A stretch of DNA of 64,000 bases, taken from NCBI RefSeq assembly GCF_000427465.1, contig NZ_ATYB01000014.1:186001-250000 (forward strand). Reading direction: 5' to 3'. A program made the translations under genes and the position numbers. This stretch comes from Sinorhizobium arboris LMG 14919 (GTDB lineage: Bacteria > Pseudomonadota > Alphaproteobacteria > Rhizobiales > Rhizobiaceae). The notes under the pieces were generated by a model. It made no database searches, was not told where the DNA came from, and was given only the letters and a program-made list of their open reading frames with translations. Shown here piece by piece: positions 31,790 to 41,038 of this stretch (positions within the stretch are counted from its first letter, which is position 1; each line of letters opens with the position of its first letter).

Positions 31790-31865
31790 TGGTGCCGCTT
31801 ACGTGACTCGAACACGTGACCCCATCATTACGAATGATGTGCTCTACCGACTGAGCTAAAGCGGC
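31790..31865 (-). tRNA. tRNA-Thr (CGT)
   Basis: Read on the reverse strand, the acceptor stem GCCGCTT pairs with AAGCGGC, the D arm is AGCTC...GAGC, the anticodon stem CATCA/TGATG holds loop TTCGTAA with anticodon CGT, and the T arm is ACGTG/CACGT. CCA is encoded (31790-31792). All arms are fully paired. Its 3' end points at the prophage, as expected for a phage integrated into a tRNA. Confidence 0.95.
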
Positions 31866-31940
31866 CCTGGGGCGGTTCCGCGAAAGCCGCGGAACGAATG
31901 TGAGGCGCTGATAAACGCAAAGCGGCAAGATTTCAAGCCA

Positions 31941-32951
31941 TCACTTTCGAGAACTTGAAAAATCCTTGGCTCGCCCGGAATCGGCGTCGGAAGCGAAGCC
32001 GATGCGGGCGCGCGCGGCGTCGTATTCCTGTTTCAGCCGGTCGACGAGCCGGGCGACGGTCTGGACTTCGCGCACGGCGCCTATCCCCTGGCCGCAGCCC
32101 CAGATGTCCTTCCATGCCTTGGCGCCTTCCGCCGCCGTGCCGAAGTCCATCTTTGAGGGGTCGGCTTCCGGCAGATTGGCGGGGTCCATTCCGGCGGCAA
32201 GGATCGAGGCTTTCAGGTAATTGCCGTGAATGCCGGTGAAATAATTAGAATAGACGATATCGGCGGCGTTGCTGTCGACGATCATCTGCTTGTAGGCGTC
32301 GCTTGCGCGGGCCTCTTCCGTTGCGATGAAGGGAGAGCCGATATAGGCCATGTCGGCCCCCATCGCCTGTGCAGCGAGGATGGCGCCGCCGGTAGCGATC
32401 GCGCCTGACAGCAGGAGCGGTCCGTCGAACCAGGCTCGGATTTCCTGGACGAGGGCGAAGGGCGAGAGGGTTCCCGCATGGCCGCCGGCGCCTGCCGCGA
32501 CCGCGATCAGTCCGTCAGCGCCTTTGCGGATCGCGGAATTCGCATGGCGGTTGTTGATGACGTCGTGGAGCACGAGACCGCCGTAGGAATGGATTGCGGC
32601 GTTCACCTCCGGTACCGCGCCGAGCGAGGAGATGACGATCGGCACCTTGTACTTGACGCAAAGCATCAGGTCCTGTTCGAGCCTGGCGTTCGATTTGTGC
32701 ACGATCTGGTTCACGGCGAAGGGCGCGGCCGGGCGCTCGGGGTGCCTGGCATCGTGGTCGGCCAGGGTTTCGGTGATCTCCGCCAGCCATTCGTCGAGCT
32801 GCGATTGCGGGCGGGCATTCAGTGCGGGAAAGGCGCCGACGATGCCAGCCTTGCATTGTGCGATCGTCAGTCGGGGGTGCGAGACGATGAACAGCGGCGC
32901 CCCTACGACCGGTAGCCTCGTTTTCCCTGACAGGATTGGCGGCAACGACAT
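31941..32951 (-). CDS. Nitronate monooxygenase-family flavoenzyme
   Basis: The 336-residue protein belongs to the 2-nitropropane dioxygenase-like TIM-barrel family, FMN-dependent enzymes that oxidise nitronates; some relatives act as enoyl reductases. Visible marks are the N-terminal GKTRLPVVGAPLF, the strand VPIVISSLGAVPEVN, the glycine motif GAGGHAG for the FMN phosphate and GAILAAQAMGADMAYIG. The length is usual. It is the first host gene beyond the tRNA and is transcribed toward it. A 24-bp palindrome 18 bases upstream of the start is the probable operator (see next entry), hinting at control with fatty or branched-chain acid catabolism. Confidence 0.8.
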   Translation of the reverse strand: MSLPPILSGKTRLPVVGAPLFIVSHPRLTIAQCKAGIVGAFPALNARPQSQLDEWLAEITETLADHDARHPERPAAPFAVNQIVHKSNARLEQDLMLCVKYKVPIVISSLGAVPEVNAAIHSYGGLVLHDVINNRHANSAIRKGADGLIAVAAGAGGHAGTLSPFALVQEIRAWFDGPLLLSGAIATGGAILAAQAMGADMAYIGSPFIATEEARASDAYKQMIVDSNAADIVYSNYFTGIHGNYLKASILAAGMDPANLPEADPSKMDFGTAAEGAKAWKDIWGCGQGIGAVREVQTVARLVDRLKQEYDAARARIGFASDADSGRAKDFSSSRK

Positions 32952-33340
32952 CGAAAAAATCTCCCAACTTTGACGTTTTCGTAAACGTCAAAACAGATAG
33001 CAGCAATGGACGCGCTTGCCTACCGATGTTTCCTGAAGCCGTAACCGGTTCAGGTAAAACATACAGAAACTCGCAGTCTACGGCGGCCCATGCGCCTCCG
33101 GTGAGACGCGCGATGCTGCTGGACGGTCTATGCTCCGGCAATTCGGCCACGCTCGTCCACGTTTTCCCTGGGGAACACCAGCCGAAGTCGCGGCTGCACT
33201 TGCAGATTCGGAATGCAGCGGTTACCCAATCCCTAATAAAACCAACGGCGTGTGACAGGAAGAGGCGGACCCGTCGCGAGAAAAGGCACATCCGGTCGCC
33301 CATGACGGCAGCCGGAAGACTTCGCGCAGAAGGATTTGAC
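32952..33340. promoter_or_regulatory. 389-base divergent gap with a LiuR/MerR-like palindrome
   Basis: TTTGACGTTT (32969-32978) and AAACGTCAAA (32983-32992) form a perfect 10-bp inverted repeat with a TCGT spacer. The TTGACG...CGTCAA pattern resembles operators of LiuR, a MerR-type regulator of branched-chain and fatty acid breakdown in proteobacteria. It lies upstream of the nitronate monooxygenase-like gene. The remainder of the gap (33000-33340) shows no gene and no clear signal. Confidence 0.5.
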
Positions 33341-34495
33341 GTGAGCGGACTTGAGACAGCGATCAGGAATGCGCTGGAAAGATCGGATCGAAGCAATGCC
33401 GAGATCCGGGCGCGCATCTACCAGTCGGCGCGTCAGGCGCTGGAAAACGGCCTGCAGAAGCAGCAGATCGAAGATCCGGAGGTCATCTCCGTGCAGCGTC
33501 ACCGGCTAGAAGCGGTCATCCGCACGATCGAAATGGAGGAGCGCGCCGCCTTGAAGGAGCGCGGTCATACGCCGGTGGTGAGCCTTGGCGAGGTGAAGGC
33601 GAGGGGGGCAGGGCGCGCTGGCGAATCCCCTGCACCCGCCGCGCCACGGCGCGAGCCGGAGCTGAAGCCGGAGGGAAGCCCGCATGCACAGTTGGACGGC
33701 GGACTCGGCGCTCTGCGTCCCGAACGCGACGGCCCACCGGCTGCCAACCGGGCGGCGGCGGGCGACGGGAGAATCGAGGCCGCGGGCAAATCTCCCCCGC
33801 CTGCACCCGATCTGGGTGTTGCCGACCGGCGTCCGCGCAGGCGCAGGCGCAGCCGCTTCTTCTCCTATGCGATGATCGTCGCGACGCTTGCGGCGGCGGC
33901 CGGGGTTGCGGTCTGGTGGGTTCAGACGAACGACCTGCTGAGGCCACCGACGGATACCGGCGTCGCCAATCCGCCCGCGACGGTGGATGCCGAGGATTTC
34001 GACGGCGCGGCCGGCTTGCAGACCCTCGGTGCTCAGGAAGGTTTCTCCGGTGACTGGGTGGAGGTCTTTGCCCCCGGTGAGGTCGCGGCAGTCACGCCGG
34101 GGCCGCAGGCCCGTGCGGAACCCTTCGACGGTGACGCCGGCGAGCGCATGCGGCTGATTTCGGCAGCGGCCGGGAAGGATGGCGACGTGGCGATCGAAAT
34201 TCCCGCGGATGTCCTGGCTCGGCTTTCGGGCAGGTCGTCGACACTCGCCCTCACGGTTCAGGCGGCCCCGGGCAAGGCGACCGAATTCTCGGTCGAATGC
34301 GATTTCTCGACGCTCGGCGACTGCGGCCGTCACCGTTTCACCGTGCACGACGAGCGCGTCGACATGCTGCTCAAGCTCAATTTCGAGCGCGGCTCGGCAC
34401 CGACCGGCCCTGGAGAACTGGTGATCAACAGCGATGTCAGCGGCGGCGGCAACAGCCTCGATCTCTTTGCGATCCGGGTGCAGCCGGGCGGCTGA
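33341..34495 (+). CDS. Single-span membrane protein, unknown
   Basis: GTG 33341 is chosen because AAGGA lies six bases before it; an ATG at 33302 adds 13 residues without a good site. The 384-residue protein has a helical cytoplasmic part (SGLETAIRNALERSD; YQSARQALENGLQKQQ), a disordered proline/alanine stretch, a basic stop (RRPRRRRRSR), one membrane helix at about 180-200 (YAMIVATLAAAAGVAVWWV) and a periplasmic beta-rich domain ending in DLFAIRVQPGG. The last domain looks like a carbohydrate-binding or jelly-roll fold. I know no function. It converges with ppk2. Confidence 0.65.
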   Translation: MSGLETAIRNALERSDRSNAEIRARIYQSARQALENGLQKQQIEDPEVISVQRHRLEAVIRTIEMEERAALKERGHTPVVSLGEVKARGAGRAGESPAPAAPRREPELKPEGSPHAQLDGGLGALRPERDGPPAANRAAAGDGRIEAAGKSPPPAPDLGVADRRPRRRRRSRFFSYAMIVATLAAAAGVAVWWVQTNDLLRPPTDTGVANPPATVDAEDFDGAAGLQTLGAQEGFSGDWVEVFAPGEVAAVTPGPQARAEPFDGDAGERMRLISAAAGKDGDVAIEIPADVLARLSGRSSTLALTVQAAPGKATEFSVECDFSTLGDCGRHRFTVHDERVDMLLKLNFERGSAPTGPGELVINSDVSGGGNSLDLFAIRVQPGG

Positions 34496-34525
34496 TCGTC
34501 GAGCCGGGGCGCCGCCCGTCGGAGA

Positions 34526-35428
34526 TTATCTGAGAAAACCGGGGCCGGAGCCGAGGATCTTTTCGTCGACCTCGCCGATCGCCGCCTCGTCCTTGCCGTC
34601 ATAGTTGAGCTTCGTCAGCATGTGGCGGATCACGTTGATCCGCGCGCGGCGCTTGTCGTTGCCGCGGATGACCGTCCACGGCCCGTGCTCGGTGTGTGTC
34701 TCCTTCAGCATACGGTCTCGTTTCCCGGTGTAGTCGTCCCACTTGTTCAGCGCCGCGATGTCCATCGGCGAAAGCTTCCAGGTCTTCAACGGATCGTGGC
34801 GCCGGTCGTGGAAGCGCTTCAGTTGCATCTCCCTGCCGATGTTGATCCAGAATTTGAAGAATTGGATACCCTCATCCGCGATCATCTCCTCGAAGCGGGG
34901 CGCCTCCTTGAGGAATTGCTCGTACTCCTCAGGAGTGCAGAAGCCCATGACCGGTTCGACGCCGGCGCGGTTGTACCAGGAGCGGTCGAAAAGTACGAAC
35001 TCGCCGGCGGTCGGGAAGGTTGCGACATAGCGCTGGAAATACCACTGGCCCCGTTCGGTCTCCGTGGGCTTCGTCAGGGCGACGACGCGCGCGGAGCGGG
35101 GGTTCATATAGGCCATCGTCGCGTGGATCGCGCCACCCTTGCCGGCAGCGTCGCGCCCCTCGAAGACCGCCATTACGCGCTTGCCGGTCGCCTGCATCCA
35201 GAACTGGACCTTGACCAGCTCGATCTGCAGCGTTCTCAGCGTCTCTTCGTATTCCTCCCGATCGAGCTTTTTCTTGTAGGGATAATCGTCCGAGCGGAAG
35301 GCCTCCTCGTCGATCCATTTCGGCAATTCCGGATCGTCGATGTCGAAGACGCGGCTTTTCCCGTCAATCTCCAATTCGACCGCCCGGCTCCCCGGCCCTG
35401 CTGTGGCCGGCGCGTCGTCGAGTGCCAT
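34526..35428 (-). CDS. ppk2: Polyphosphate kinase 2
   Basis: The 300-residue enzyme transfers phosphate between polyphosphate and nucleotides, mainly making ATP or GTP from the diphosphate; class I PPK2 of S. meliloti has this size. Walker A is at 91-99 (GRDAAGKGG), the Walker B-like motif at 145-153 (VLFDRSWYN), and the basic lid has [17 protein letters not shown]. The single-domain length agrees with class I. The start at 35428 was chosen where similarity begins; upstream frames are unlikely. Lying beside phoR and the pst genes, it links polyphosphate reserves with phosphate sensing. No Pho box was found for it. Confidence 0.93.
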   Translation of the reverse strand: MALDDAPATAGPGSRAVELEIDGKSRVFDIDDPELPKWIDEEAFRSDDYPYKKKLDREEYEETLRTLQIELVKVQFWMQATGKRVMAVFEGRDAAGKGGAIHATMAYMNPRSARVVALTKPTETERGQWYFQRYVATFPTAGEFVLFDRSWYNRAGVEPVMGFCTPEEYEQFLKEAPRFEEMIADEGIQFFKFWINIGREMQLKRFHDRRHDPLKTWKLSPMDIAALNKWDDYTGKRDRMLKETHTEHGPWTVIRGNDKRRARINVIRHMLTKLNYDGKDEAAIGEVDEKILGSGPGFLR

Positions 35429-35639
35429 CTGCTGCCTCCCGCTCGCTCGATTTCTCCGGAGGAGGCCATAATTGCATTGCGGATTCAAGCATGTCGTGAA
35501 AATCATGTCATGAAGCAACGCTATCTCTGCGCCCTTATAGCCGGAATCGGGAGGAGGCTTTGGGGCGGATTTCATCACCTGTCGGACGTCCAGCCCGCTG
35601 GCACGATCAGCACAAGCCATCAGGTGCAGGAGGAGCGAA

Positions 35640-36902
35640 TTGAGGAACGAGAGTATCGTATTGGATGGTGCGAAGGTGTTTTGGCGCAACCTGCCGTCAA
35701 GGCTGAAGGCGGAGCGCCGGCTTCTGGCCCTGTCGGCGGCGCTTGCCTTCCTCGCCGTGCTCGCCGGCATCCATCCGTTGGCCGTCCTGCCGTTCTGGAT
35801 CGTGCTCGCCGCGGCCATCCTCAGCCGGAGCGCGCCGCCTGCCCATGCAGCGCCGGCGAGCGCCGGTGCCGCCGTGGAGCCGAAGGCCGACCCGCTTGCT
35901 CCCTTGCTCAACGCGCTCGACATGCCGGTGCTCGTCGTTGGGGCCGATGAAACCGTCGTCTTTCAGAACGCCGCCGCCGAGAAGGCGTTCGGGACCATTC
36001 CCCGGGACAGCTATCTTTCCGCCCGCGTCCGCTCGCCCGGCATTCTCGACATGGTGCGCGAGACGATCGCGACGGGCAAGGTCAATCAGATCGAGCACGC
36101 CGAACGGCTGCCTTCGGAGGCGGTCTACGTGGTTCGTGTCGCGCCCGTGGACATCGGCTCAGAAGCTTCCGGCCGACGCATCTTCCTGCTGACGTATCGC
36201 GATATCTCGCAGGCGCGCCGCATCGACCGGATGCGCTCCGACTTCGTCGCCAATGCCAGCCATGAGCTGCGCACGCCGCTCGCATCGCTGCGCGGCTTCA
36301 TCGAGACGTTGCAGGGACCCGCCCGCGAAGACCGGAAAGCACAGGAGAAATTCTTCGCCATCATGCACGAGCAGGTCACGCGCATGAGCCGGCTCGTGGA
36401 CGACCTTCTGTCGCTGTCGCGGCTCGAATTGAAGTCGCACATTGCGCCGGACGATGCCGTCGATCTTGGGCCGCTGCTCGGACACGTGCGCGACAGCCTG
36501 GCGCCGCTTGCGGGCGAGCTTGGCGTGACGATCGCGCTGGAGGTCCCCGAGATGCCGGTCTTCGTCCAGGGGGATCGGGACGAACTGGTGGAGGTCTTCG
36601 AAAACCTTATCGAGAACGCCTGCAAATACGGCCAGGAAGGCAAGCAGGTGGATGTCCGGCTGACGGGCGGGAATGGTCATCAGGCGGAAGTGACGGTCAC
36701 CGACCACGGGCCGGGAATACCGGCCGAGCATGTCCCGCGCATTACCGAGCGTTTCTACCGGGTCAATGTCGAGGCGAGCCGGTCGAAGAAAGGCACCGGG
36801 CTCGGCCTTGCCATCGTCAAGCATATACTCACGCGTCACCGCGCCCGTCTGGTCATCCATTCGGAGGTGGGAAAGGGCACGGTCTTTACGGTCCGCTTCT
36901 GA
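35640..36902 (+). CDS. phoR: Phosphate regulon sensor kinase PhoR
   Basis: TTG 35640 is the start, supported by AGGAGGAG six bases upstream. The 420-residue inner-membrane kinase has two membrane helices (residues about 28-62: [17 protein letters not shown] and [15 protein letters not shown]), a PAS domain (about 88-190), a dimerisation domain with phospho-acceptor H208 in [13 protein letters not shown], and an ATP-binding domain with the N box ([11 protein letters not shown]), G1 (DHGPGIP) and G2 ([12 protein letters not shown]). With Pst and PhoU it reports phosphate supply to PhoB, encoded 5.9 kb downstream. In many relatives phoR and phoB are adjacent, but here they flank the pst operon, as in other rhizobia. 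Confidence 0.93.
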   Translation: MRNESIVLDGAKVFWRNLPSRLKAERRLLALSAALAFLAVLAGIHPLAVLPFWIVLAAAILSRSAPPAHAAPASAGAAVEPKADPLAPLLNALDMPVLVVGADETVVFQNAAAEKAFGTIPRDSYLSARVRSPGILDMVRETIATGKVNQIEHAERLPSEAVYVVRVAPVDIGSEASGRRIFLLTYRDISQARRIDRMRSDFVANASHELRTPLASLRGFIETLQGPAREDRKAQEKFFAIMHEQVTRMSRLVDDLLSLSRLELKSHIAPDDAVDLGPLLGHVRDSLAPLAGELGVTIALEVPEMPVFVQGDRDELVEVFENLIENACKYGQEGKQVDVRLTGGNGHQAEVTVTDHGPGIPAEHVPRITERFYRVNVEASRSKKGTGLGLAIVKHILTRHRARLVIHSEVGKGTVFTVRF

Positions 36903-36964
36903 CACATGACGCTGCCAAAGAATCTCGAAATGAGAAAAATGATAAGCATTTTCAGCTGCTTAGT

Positions 36965-36996
36965 CTGTCATAAATGTTTCACTGAATTGACATAAA
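36965..36996 (+). promoter_or_regulatory. Pho box and -10 of the pst operon
   Basis: CTGTCAT (36965-36971), AAAT, GTTTCAC (36976-36982) form two 7-bp direct repeats at the 11-bp period bound by phosphorylated PhoB. A -10-like CATAAA follows at 36991-36996, with no proper -35, as is usual at PhoB-activated promoters. The pstS start is about 100 bases downstream. Confidence 0.85.
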
Positions 36997-37096
36997 AGCT
37001 GTAGCCATCGGCGGCTAACTAGGGGCGGCCGATGATACGGCGAAGAGAGCGCTGAATCCTGGCGCGACAACACAAGCCCATTCCGGGAGAACATTT

Positions 37097-38131
37097 ATGA
37101 AAGCTCTTAAATTCACTGTAGCGGCGCTGGTTGCTTCCGCCGCCTTCGCGGGCGTTGCAGCGGCTCGCGACCAGATCCAGGTCGCCGGCTCCTCGACCGT
37201 TCTTCCCTATGCCAAGATCGTTGCCGAGAACTTCGGCGAGGCGTTCCCCGACTTCAAGACGCCGGTGGTCGAGTCCGGCGGTTCCTCGGCCGGCCTGAAG
37301 GAGTTCTGCAAGGGCGTCGGTGAAGACACGATCGACATCGCCAACTCTTCCCGCAAGATCAAGGACAGCGAAGTCGAGGCCTGCAAGGCCGCCGGCGTGA
37401 CCGAGATCCAGGAAGTGAAGATCGGCTACGACGGCATCGTCTTCGCCACCGACGCCGGCAACGCCGACCTCACTCTGAAGCCGGAGCACCTCTACAAGGC
37501 GCTCGCCGCCGAGGTCGTCGTCGACGGCAAGCTGGTTGCCAACCCCTACAAGAAGTGGTCGGAAGTCGACGCTTCGCTGCCCGACGCCGAAATCGCCGCC
37601 TATATTCCGGGCGAGAAGCACGGCACCCGCGAAGTCTTCGAAGAGAAGATCCTTGCTGCAGGCTGCAAGGACAGCGGCGCTCAGGACGTCATCAAGACCG
37701 CGGTCAGCGATGAAAAGCAGCAGCACAGCAAGTGCATCGCCGTGCGCAAGGACGGCATGGCCGTCGACATCGACGGCGACTACACCGAGACGCTGGCGCG
37801 TATCGCTTCGAACAAGAACGGCATCGGCGTCTTCGGTCTTTCGTTCTTCGAAAACAACGCCGACAAGCTGAAGGTTGCAACCGTCAACGGCGTCGTTCCC
37901 TCGACCGAGACGATCGCTTCGGGTGAGTATCCGGTTTCCCGTCCGCTGTTCTTCTACGTCAAGAAGGCTCATATCGGCGTTATTCCGGGCCTCAAGGAAT
38001 ATGTCGAATTCTTCGTCGACGATCAGATGATCGGCCCCGACAGCCCGCTCGCCGAATACGGCCTCGTTGCCGCTCCGGACGCCGAGCGCGAAGAAATCCG
38101 CGAGTCCTTCGAGGCAGGCAACCTGCTCTGA
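37097..38131 (+). CDS. pstS: Phosphate-binding periplasmic protein PstS
   Basis: The 344-residue protein captures phosphate in the periplasm and passes it to PstCA. A signal peptide (KALKFTVAALVASAAFAGVAA) is cut near residue 23; the mature protein has the phosphate loops VAGSSTVLP, ESGGSSAGLKEFC and IANSSRKIKDSE, plus GTREVFEEK. It belongs to the pst type lacking a lipid anchor. The Pho box lies upstream; a strong hairpin after its stop probably protects its mRNA so that it exceeds the membrane subunits. Confidence 0.95.
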   Translation: MKALKFTVAALVASAAFAGVAAARDQIQVAGSSTVLPYAKIVAENFGEAFPDFKTPVVESGGSSAGLKEFCKGVGEDTIDIANSSRKIKDSEVEACKAAGVTEIQEVKIGYDGIVFATDAGNADLTLKPEHLYKALAAEVVVDGKLVANPYKKWSEVDASLPDAEIAAYIPGEKHGTREVFEEKILAAGCKDSGAQDVIKTAVSDEKQQHSKCIAVRKDGMAVDIDGDYTETLARIASNKNGIGVFGLSFFENNADKLKVATVNGVVPSTETIASGEYPVSRPLFFYVKKAHIGVIPGLKEYVEFFVDDQMIGPDSPLAEYGLVAAPDAEREEIRESFEAGNLL

Positions 38132-38139
38132 TCATGACA

Positions 38140-38167
38140 GGCTCCGGTGCCTCGCGGCGCCGGAGCC
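38140..38167 (+). other. Intercistronic hairpin between pstS and pstC
   Basis: GGCTCCGG (38140-38147) pairs with CCGGAGCC (38160-38167) around a 12-base loop that itself contains GC/GC pairs. There is no T-run, so it likely blocks 3' decay of the pstS message or reduces read-through. Confidence 0.6.
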
Positions 38168-38221
38168 GCATCTTCCGAATTTGCCGGCGGCTTGTGGCAA
38201 GCCTGTCGCGGAGACGTGCTG

Positions 38222-39706
38222 ATGAGTACTTCGCTCCTTCTCCTGATCATTTTTCTGATCGGTTTCATTGCGTTTCTTGCCGGTCGCGCCCGCTCGTTCG
38301 CCCGATCCGGAGGCAAGCTCGCCAGCCTGCATTCCCTGCCCGGATATCACGGCAGCTACGTCGCCATCTGGGCGACGCTGCCGGCCCTTCTGCTGCTCGC
38401 CGTCTGGCTCGTCGCCGCTCCGGTCTATATCGATTATGCCGTTCGTTCGTCTCTTCCGGAGTCGGTCCGGGATCAGGGGGCTGCCACCGCCCAGCTCGCG
38501 CTCGGTCAGGTCAAGTCCGTGGCCGTCGGCTTCGAGCGCCTGAGTGCGAACGAGATAGCTGCAATCGAAAACGGCTCGGCCAACATGCGGGCGGCCCTGG
38601 CTTCGAAGGGCGTGGCGCTTGCCGGCGAGGGCGAGCCCTACATGGTCCAGTCCGCCCAGCAGTTCAATTCGATGCGGCAATACAGCCGCTGGCTGATGGG
38701 CGCCGTGGTGCTGATCGCTTCCGTTGCCGGCGGGCTGCATGCGATCCGCAACATCGACGTCCGTTTCCGTGCCCGCAACCGGGTAGAGCGCGTCATGCTC
38801 GGCTCGCTCGTCGTCGCCTCTTCCATAGCCATTCTGACGACAGTCGGCATCGTCGCCTCGATGCTTTCGGAGGCGGGTCGCTTCTTCACCATGGTATCGC
38901 CGGTCGAGTTCTTCTTCGGCACGGTCTGGGACCCGCGCTTCGCGGCCGCCGGAAGCGGAGGCGCTTCCGGTCAGTTCGGCCTGCTGCCGCTGCTTGCAGG
39001 TACGTTGTATATCGCCTTCGTGGCGATGCTCTTCGCCGTGCCGATCGGACTTTTCGCCGCCATCTACATGGCCGAATATGCAAGCCCGCGGCTGCGGTCT
39101 CTTGCGAAACCTCTCCTCGAAGTGCTCGCCGGCATCCCGACCATCGTCTACGGCTTCTTCGCGCTGGTCACCGTGGGCCCGTTCCTGCGCGACATCTCCG
39201 CGCAACTGAACGGCCTCGTCACCGGAAACTACCAGAACTTCATTCAGGCCCAGAGCGTCATCACCGCCGGCATCGTCATGGGCATCATGCTCATTCCGTT
39301 CGTCTCGTCATTGTCCGACGACATCATCACCCAGGTGCCCCGGGCGCTGCGTGACGGTTCGCTCGGCCTCGGGGCGACGCGTTCGGAGACGGTGAAGAAG
39401 GTGATCCTGCCTGCCGCGCTTCCCGGCATCGTCGGTGCGCTGCTTCTGACGGCGTCGCGCGCGGTGGGCGAGACGATGATTGTCGTGCTCGCTGCCGGTG
39501 TTGCCGCGCGCATGCAATTGAACCCCCTTGAGCCGATGACCACCGTGACGGTCAAGATCGTGAATCAGCTGACGGGCGATCTCGAGTTCACCTCGCCGCA
39601 GACGCTGGTCGCCTTCGCACTCGGCATCACGCTCTTTGTTATCACGCTCGGCCTCAACGTTTACGCGCTCTACATCGTGCGCAAATATCGGGAACAATAC
39701 GAATGA
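38222..39706 (+). CDS. pstC: Phosphate ABC transporter permease PstC, intact
   Basis: The 494-residue inner-membrane subunit has an extended N-terminus with two membrane helices (LLLLIIFLIGFIAFLAG; LPALLLLAVWLVAAPV), a periplasmic segment, and the usual permease core with the EAA-like loop (PRALRDGSLGLGATRSETVKKVILP). The start ATG 38222 follows the hairpin. The gene is open from end to end. In S. meliloti 1021 pstC is known to carry a frameshift that partly induces the Pho response, so this copy represents the functional form. It overlaps pstA by four bases. Confidence 0.93.
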   Translation: MSTSLLLLIIFLIGFIAFLAGRARSFARSGGKLASLHSLPGYHGSYVAIWATLPALLLLAVWLVAAPVYIDYAVRSSLPESVRDQGAATAQLALGQVKSVAVGFERLSANEIAAIENGSANMRAALASKGVALAGEGEPYMVQSAQQFNSMRQYSRWLMGAVVLIASVAGGLHAIRNIDVRFRARNRVERVMLGSLVVASSIAILTTVGIVASMLSEAGRFFTMVSPVEFFFGTVWDPRFAAAGSGGASGQFGLLPLLAGTLYIAFVAMLFAVPIGLFAAIYMAEYASPRLRSLAKPLLEVLAGIPTIVYGFFALVTVGPFLRDISAQLNGLVTGNYQNFIQAQSVITAGIVMGIMLIPFVSSLSDDIITQVPRALRDGSLGLGATRSETVKKVILPAALPGIVGALLLTASRAVGETMIVVLAAGVAARMQLNPLEPMTTVTVKIVNQLTGDLEFTSPQTLVAFALGITLFVITLGLNVYALYIVRKYREQYE

Positions 39707-41025
39707 CCGAATTTGCCTCCCCGACGGCAAGGGTCTCCACCCGCCCCGCCGCAAGCCGCCGCGATATCGGCATCAAGCGCCGCTATGCCGCGGAGCGCCG
39801 TTTCCGTGCCTTCGGAATCGGTGCCATCGCCATCGGTCTTTTCTTTCTTGCGGTTCTCCTCTGGAGCGTCGTTTCGAAGGGCTACACCGCCTTCCAGCAG
39901 ACGACGATCACGCTGCCGATCGAGTTCTCCGAGAAGGTGATCGATCCGAAAAACGAACGGGCGACCGATCCGAAGCAGCTCTACACCGCCAATTATCCGC
40001 TGCTCGTGCGCGAAGCTCTGGTAAAGCAGCTCGGCATCGATCCGACGAAGCGGCCGCTGGTGAAACAGGCGAGCGATATGGTCTCCGCCAGCGCCCGGAC
40101 GCAACTGCGTGACATCGTCGTCGCCGATCAGTCGGTCATCGGCAGGACGATCCCCGTCACGCTGCTTGCCGATGCGAACATCGACTCCGCCTTCAAGGGC
40201 CAGATCGACCTTTCGGTCGACGAATCCAAACGCAAGGTGAAGGACGAGCAGGTCGCGTGGATGAATCAGCTTGCCGAGGCCGGCGTGCTCAAGAAGAGCT
40301 TCAACACCGGTATCTTCACCTTCGGCGCATCGAGCCGACCTGAAGCGTCGGGTGTCGGCGTCGCCCTTCTCGGTTCGTTCTATATGATGCTGATCGTCCT
40401 CGTGCTGTCGTTGCCGATCGGCGTTGCCGCCTCCATCTATCTTGAGGAATTCGCACCGAAAAACCGGCTCACGGATCTGATCGAGGTGAACATCAACAAC
40501 CTGGCGGCCGTACCGTCCATCGTCTACGGTCTCCTCGGGCTTGCCGTTTTCGTCAATTTTGCGGGCATGCCGCGCTCGGCGGCGCTCGTCGGCGGGTTCG
40601 TGCTGACGCTGATGACCCTTCCGACGATCATCATTGCTACGCGGGCGGCCTTGAAGGCGGTGCCTCCGTCGATCCGCTCCGCCGCGCTCGGCCTTGGCGC
40701 ATCGAAGATGCAGACCATCTTCCATCACGTGCTGCCGCTTGCCATGCCCGGCATCCTGACCGGCACGATCATCGGCCTCGCCCATGCGCTGGGCGAGACG
40801 GCGCCGCTGCTTCTGATCGGCATGGTCGCCTTCGTGGTCGACTTTCCGGGGTCGCCCCTCGAGCCGTCCACGGCGCTGCCGGTACAAATCTACATGTGGG
40901 CCAACGAGGCCGAGCGTGCCTTCGTTGAGCGTACCTCGGGAGCGATCATCATTCTCTTGATCTTTCTCATCGTCATGAATCTCGGGGCAATTCTCTTGCG
41001 GCGTCGCTTTGAGCGCCGCTGGTAG
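39703..41025 (+). CDS. pstA: Phosphate ABC transporter permease PstA
   Basis: The 440-residue partner of PstC is coupled by ATGA at 39703. An N-terminal membrane helix ([20 protein letters not shown]) and a long periplasmic insert (about 60-200) precede the permease core with [13 protein letters not shown] and the coupling loop ([22 protein letters not shown]). The size exceeds E. coli PstA (296) because of the insert, a feature of alphaproteobacteria. The product forms the channel with PstC, driven by PstB. Confidence 0.93.
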   Translation: MTEFASPTARVSTRPAASRRDIGIKRRYAAERRFRAFGIGAIAIGLFFLAVLLWSVVSKGYTAFQQTTITLPIEFSEKVIDPKNERATDPKQLYTANYPLLVREALVKQLGIDPTKRPLVKQASDMVSASARTQLRDIVVADQSVIGRTIPVTLLADANIDSAFKGQIDLSVDESKRKVKDEQVAWMNQLAEAGVLKKSFNTGIFTFGASSRPEASGVGVALLGSFYMMLIVLVLSLPIGVAASIYLEEFAPKNRLTDLIEVNINNLAAVPSIVYGLLGLAVFVNFAGMPRSAALVGGFVLTLMTLPTIIIATRAALKAVPPSIRSAALGLGASKMQTIFHHVLPLAMPGILTGTIIGLAHALGETAPLLLIGMVAFVVDFPGSPLEPSTALPVQIYMWANEAERAFVERTSGAIIILLIFLIVMNLGAILLRRRFERRW

Positions 41026-41038
41026 TGGGGTAAGGACT

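Noticed and set aside
35491..35516. Pho-box-like repeats (ATGTCGTG and ATGTCATG) between ppk2 and phoR
   Set aside because: The repeats are 13-14 bases apart instead of 11, and the match to the pst box is poor.
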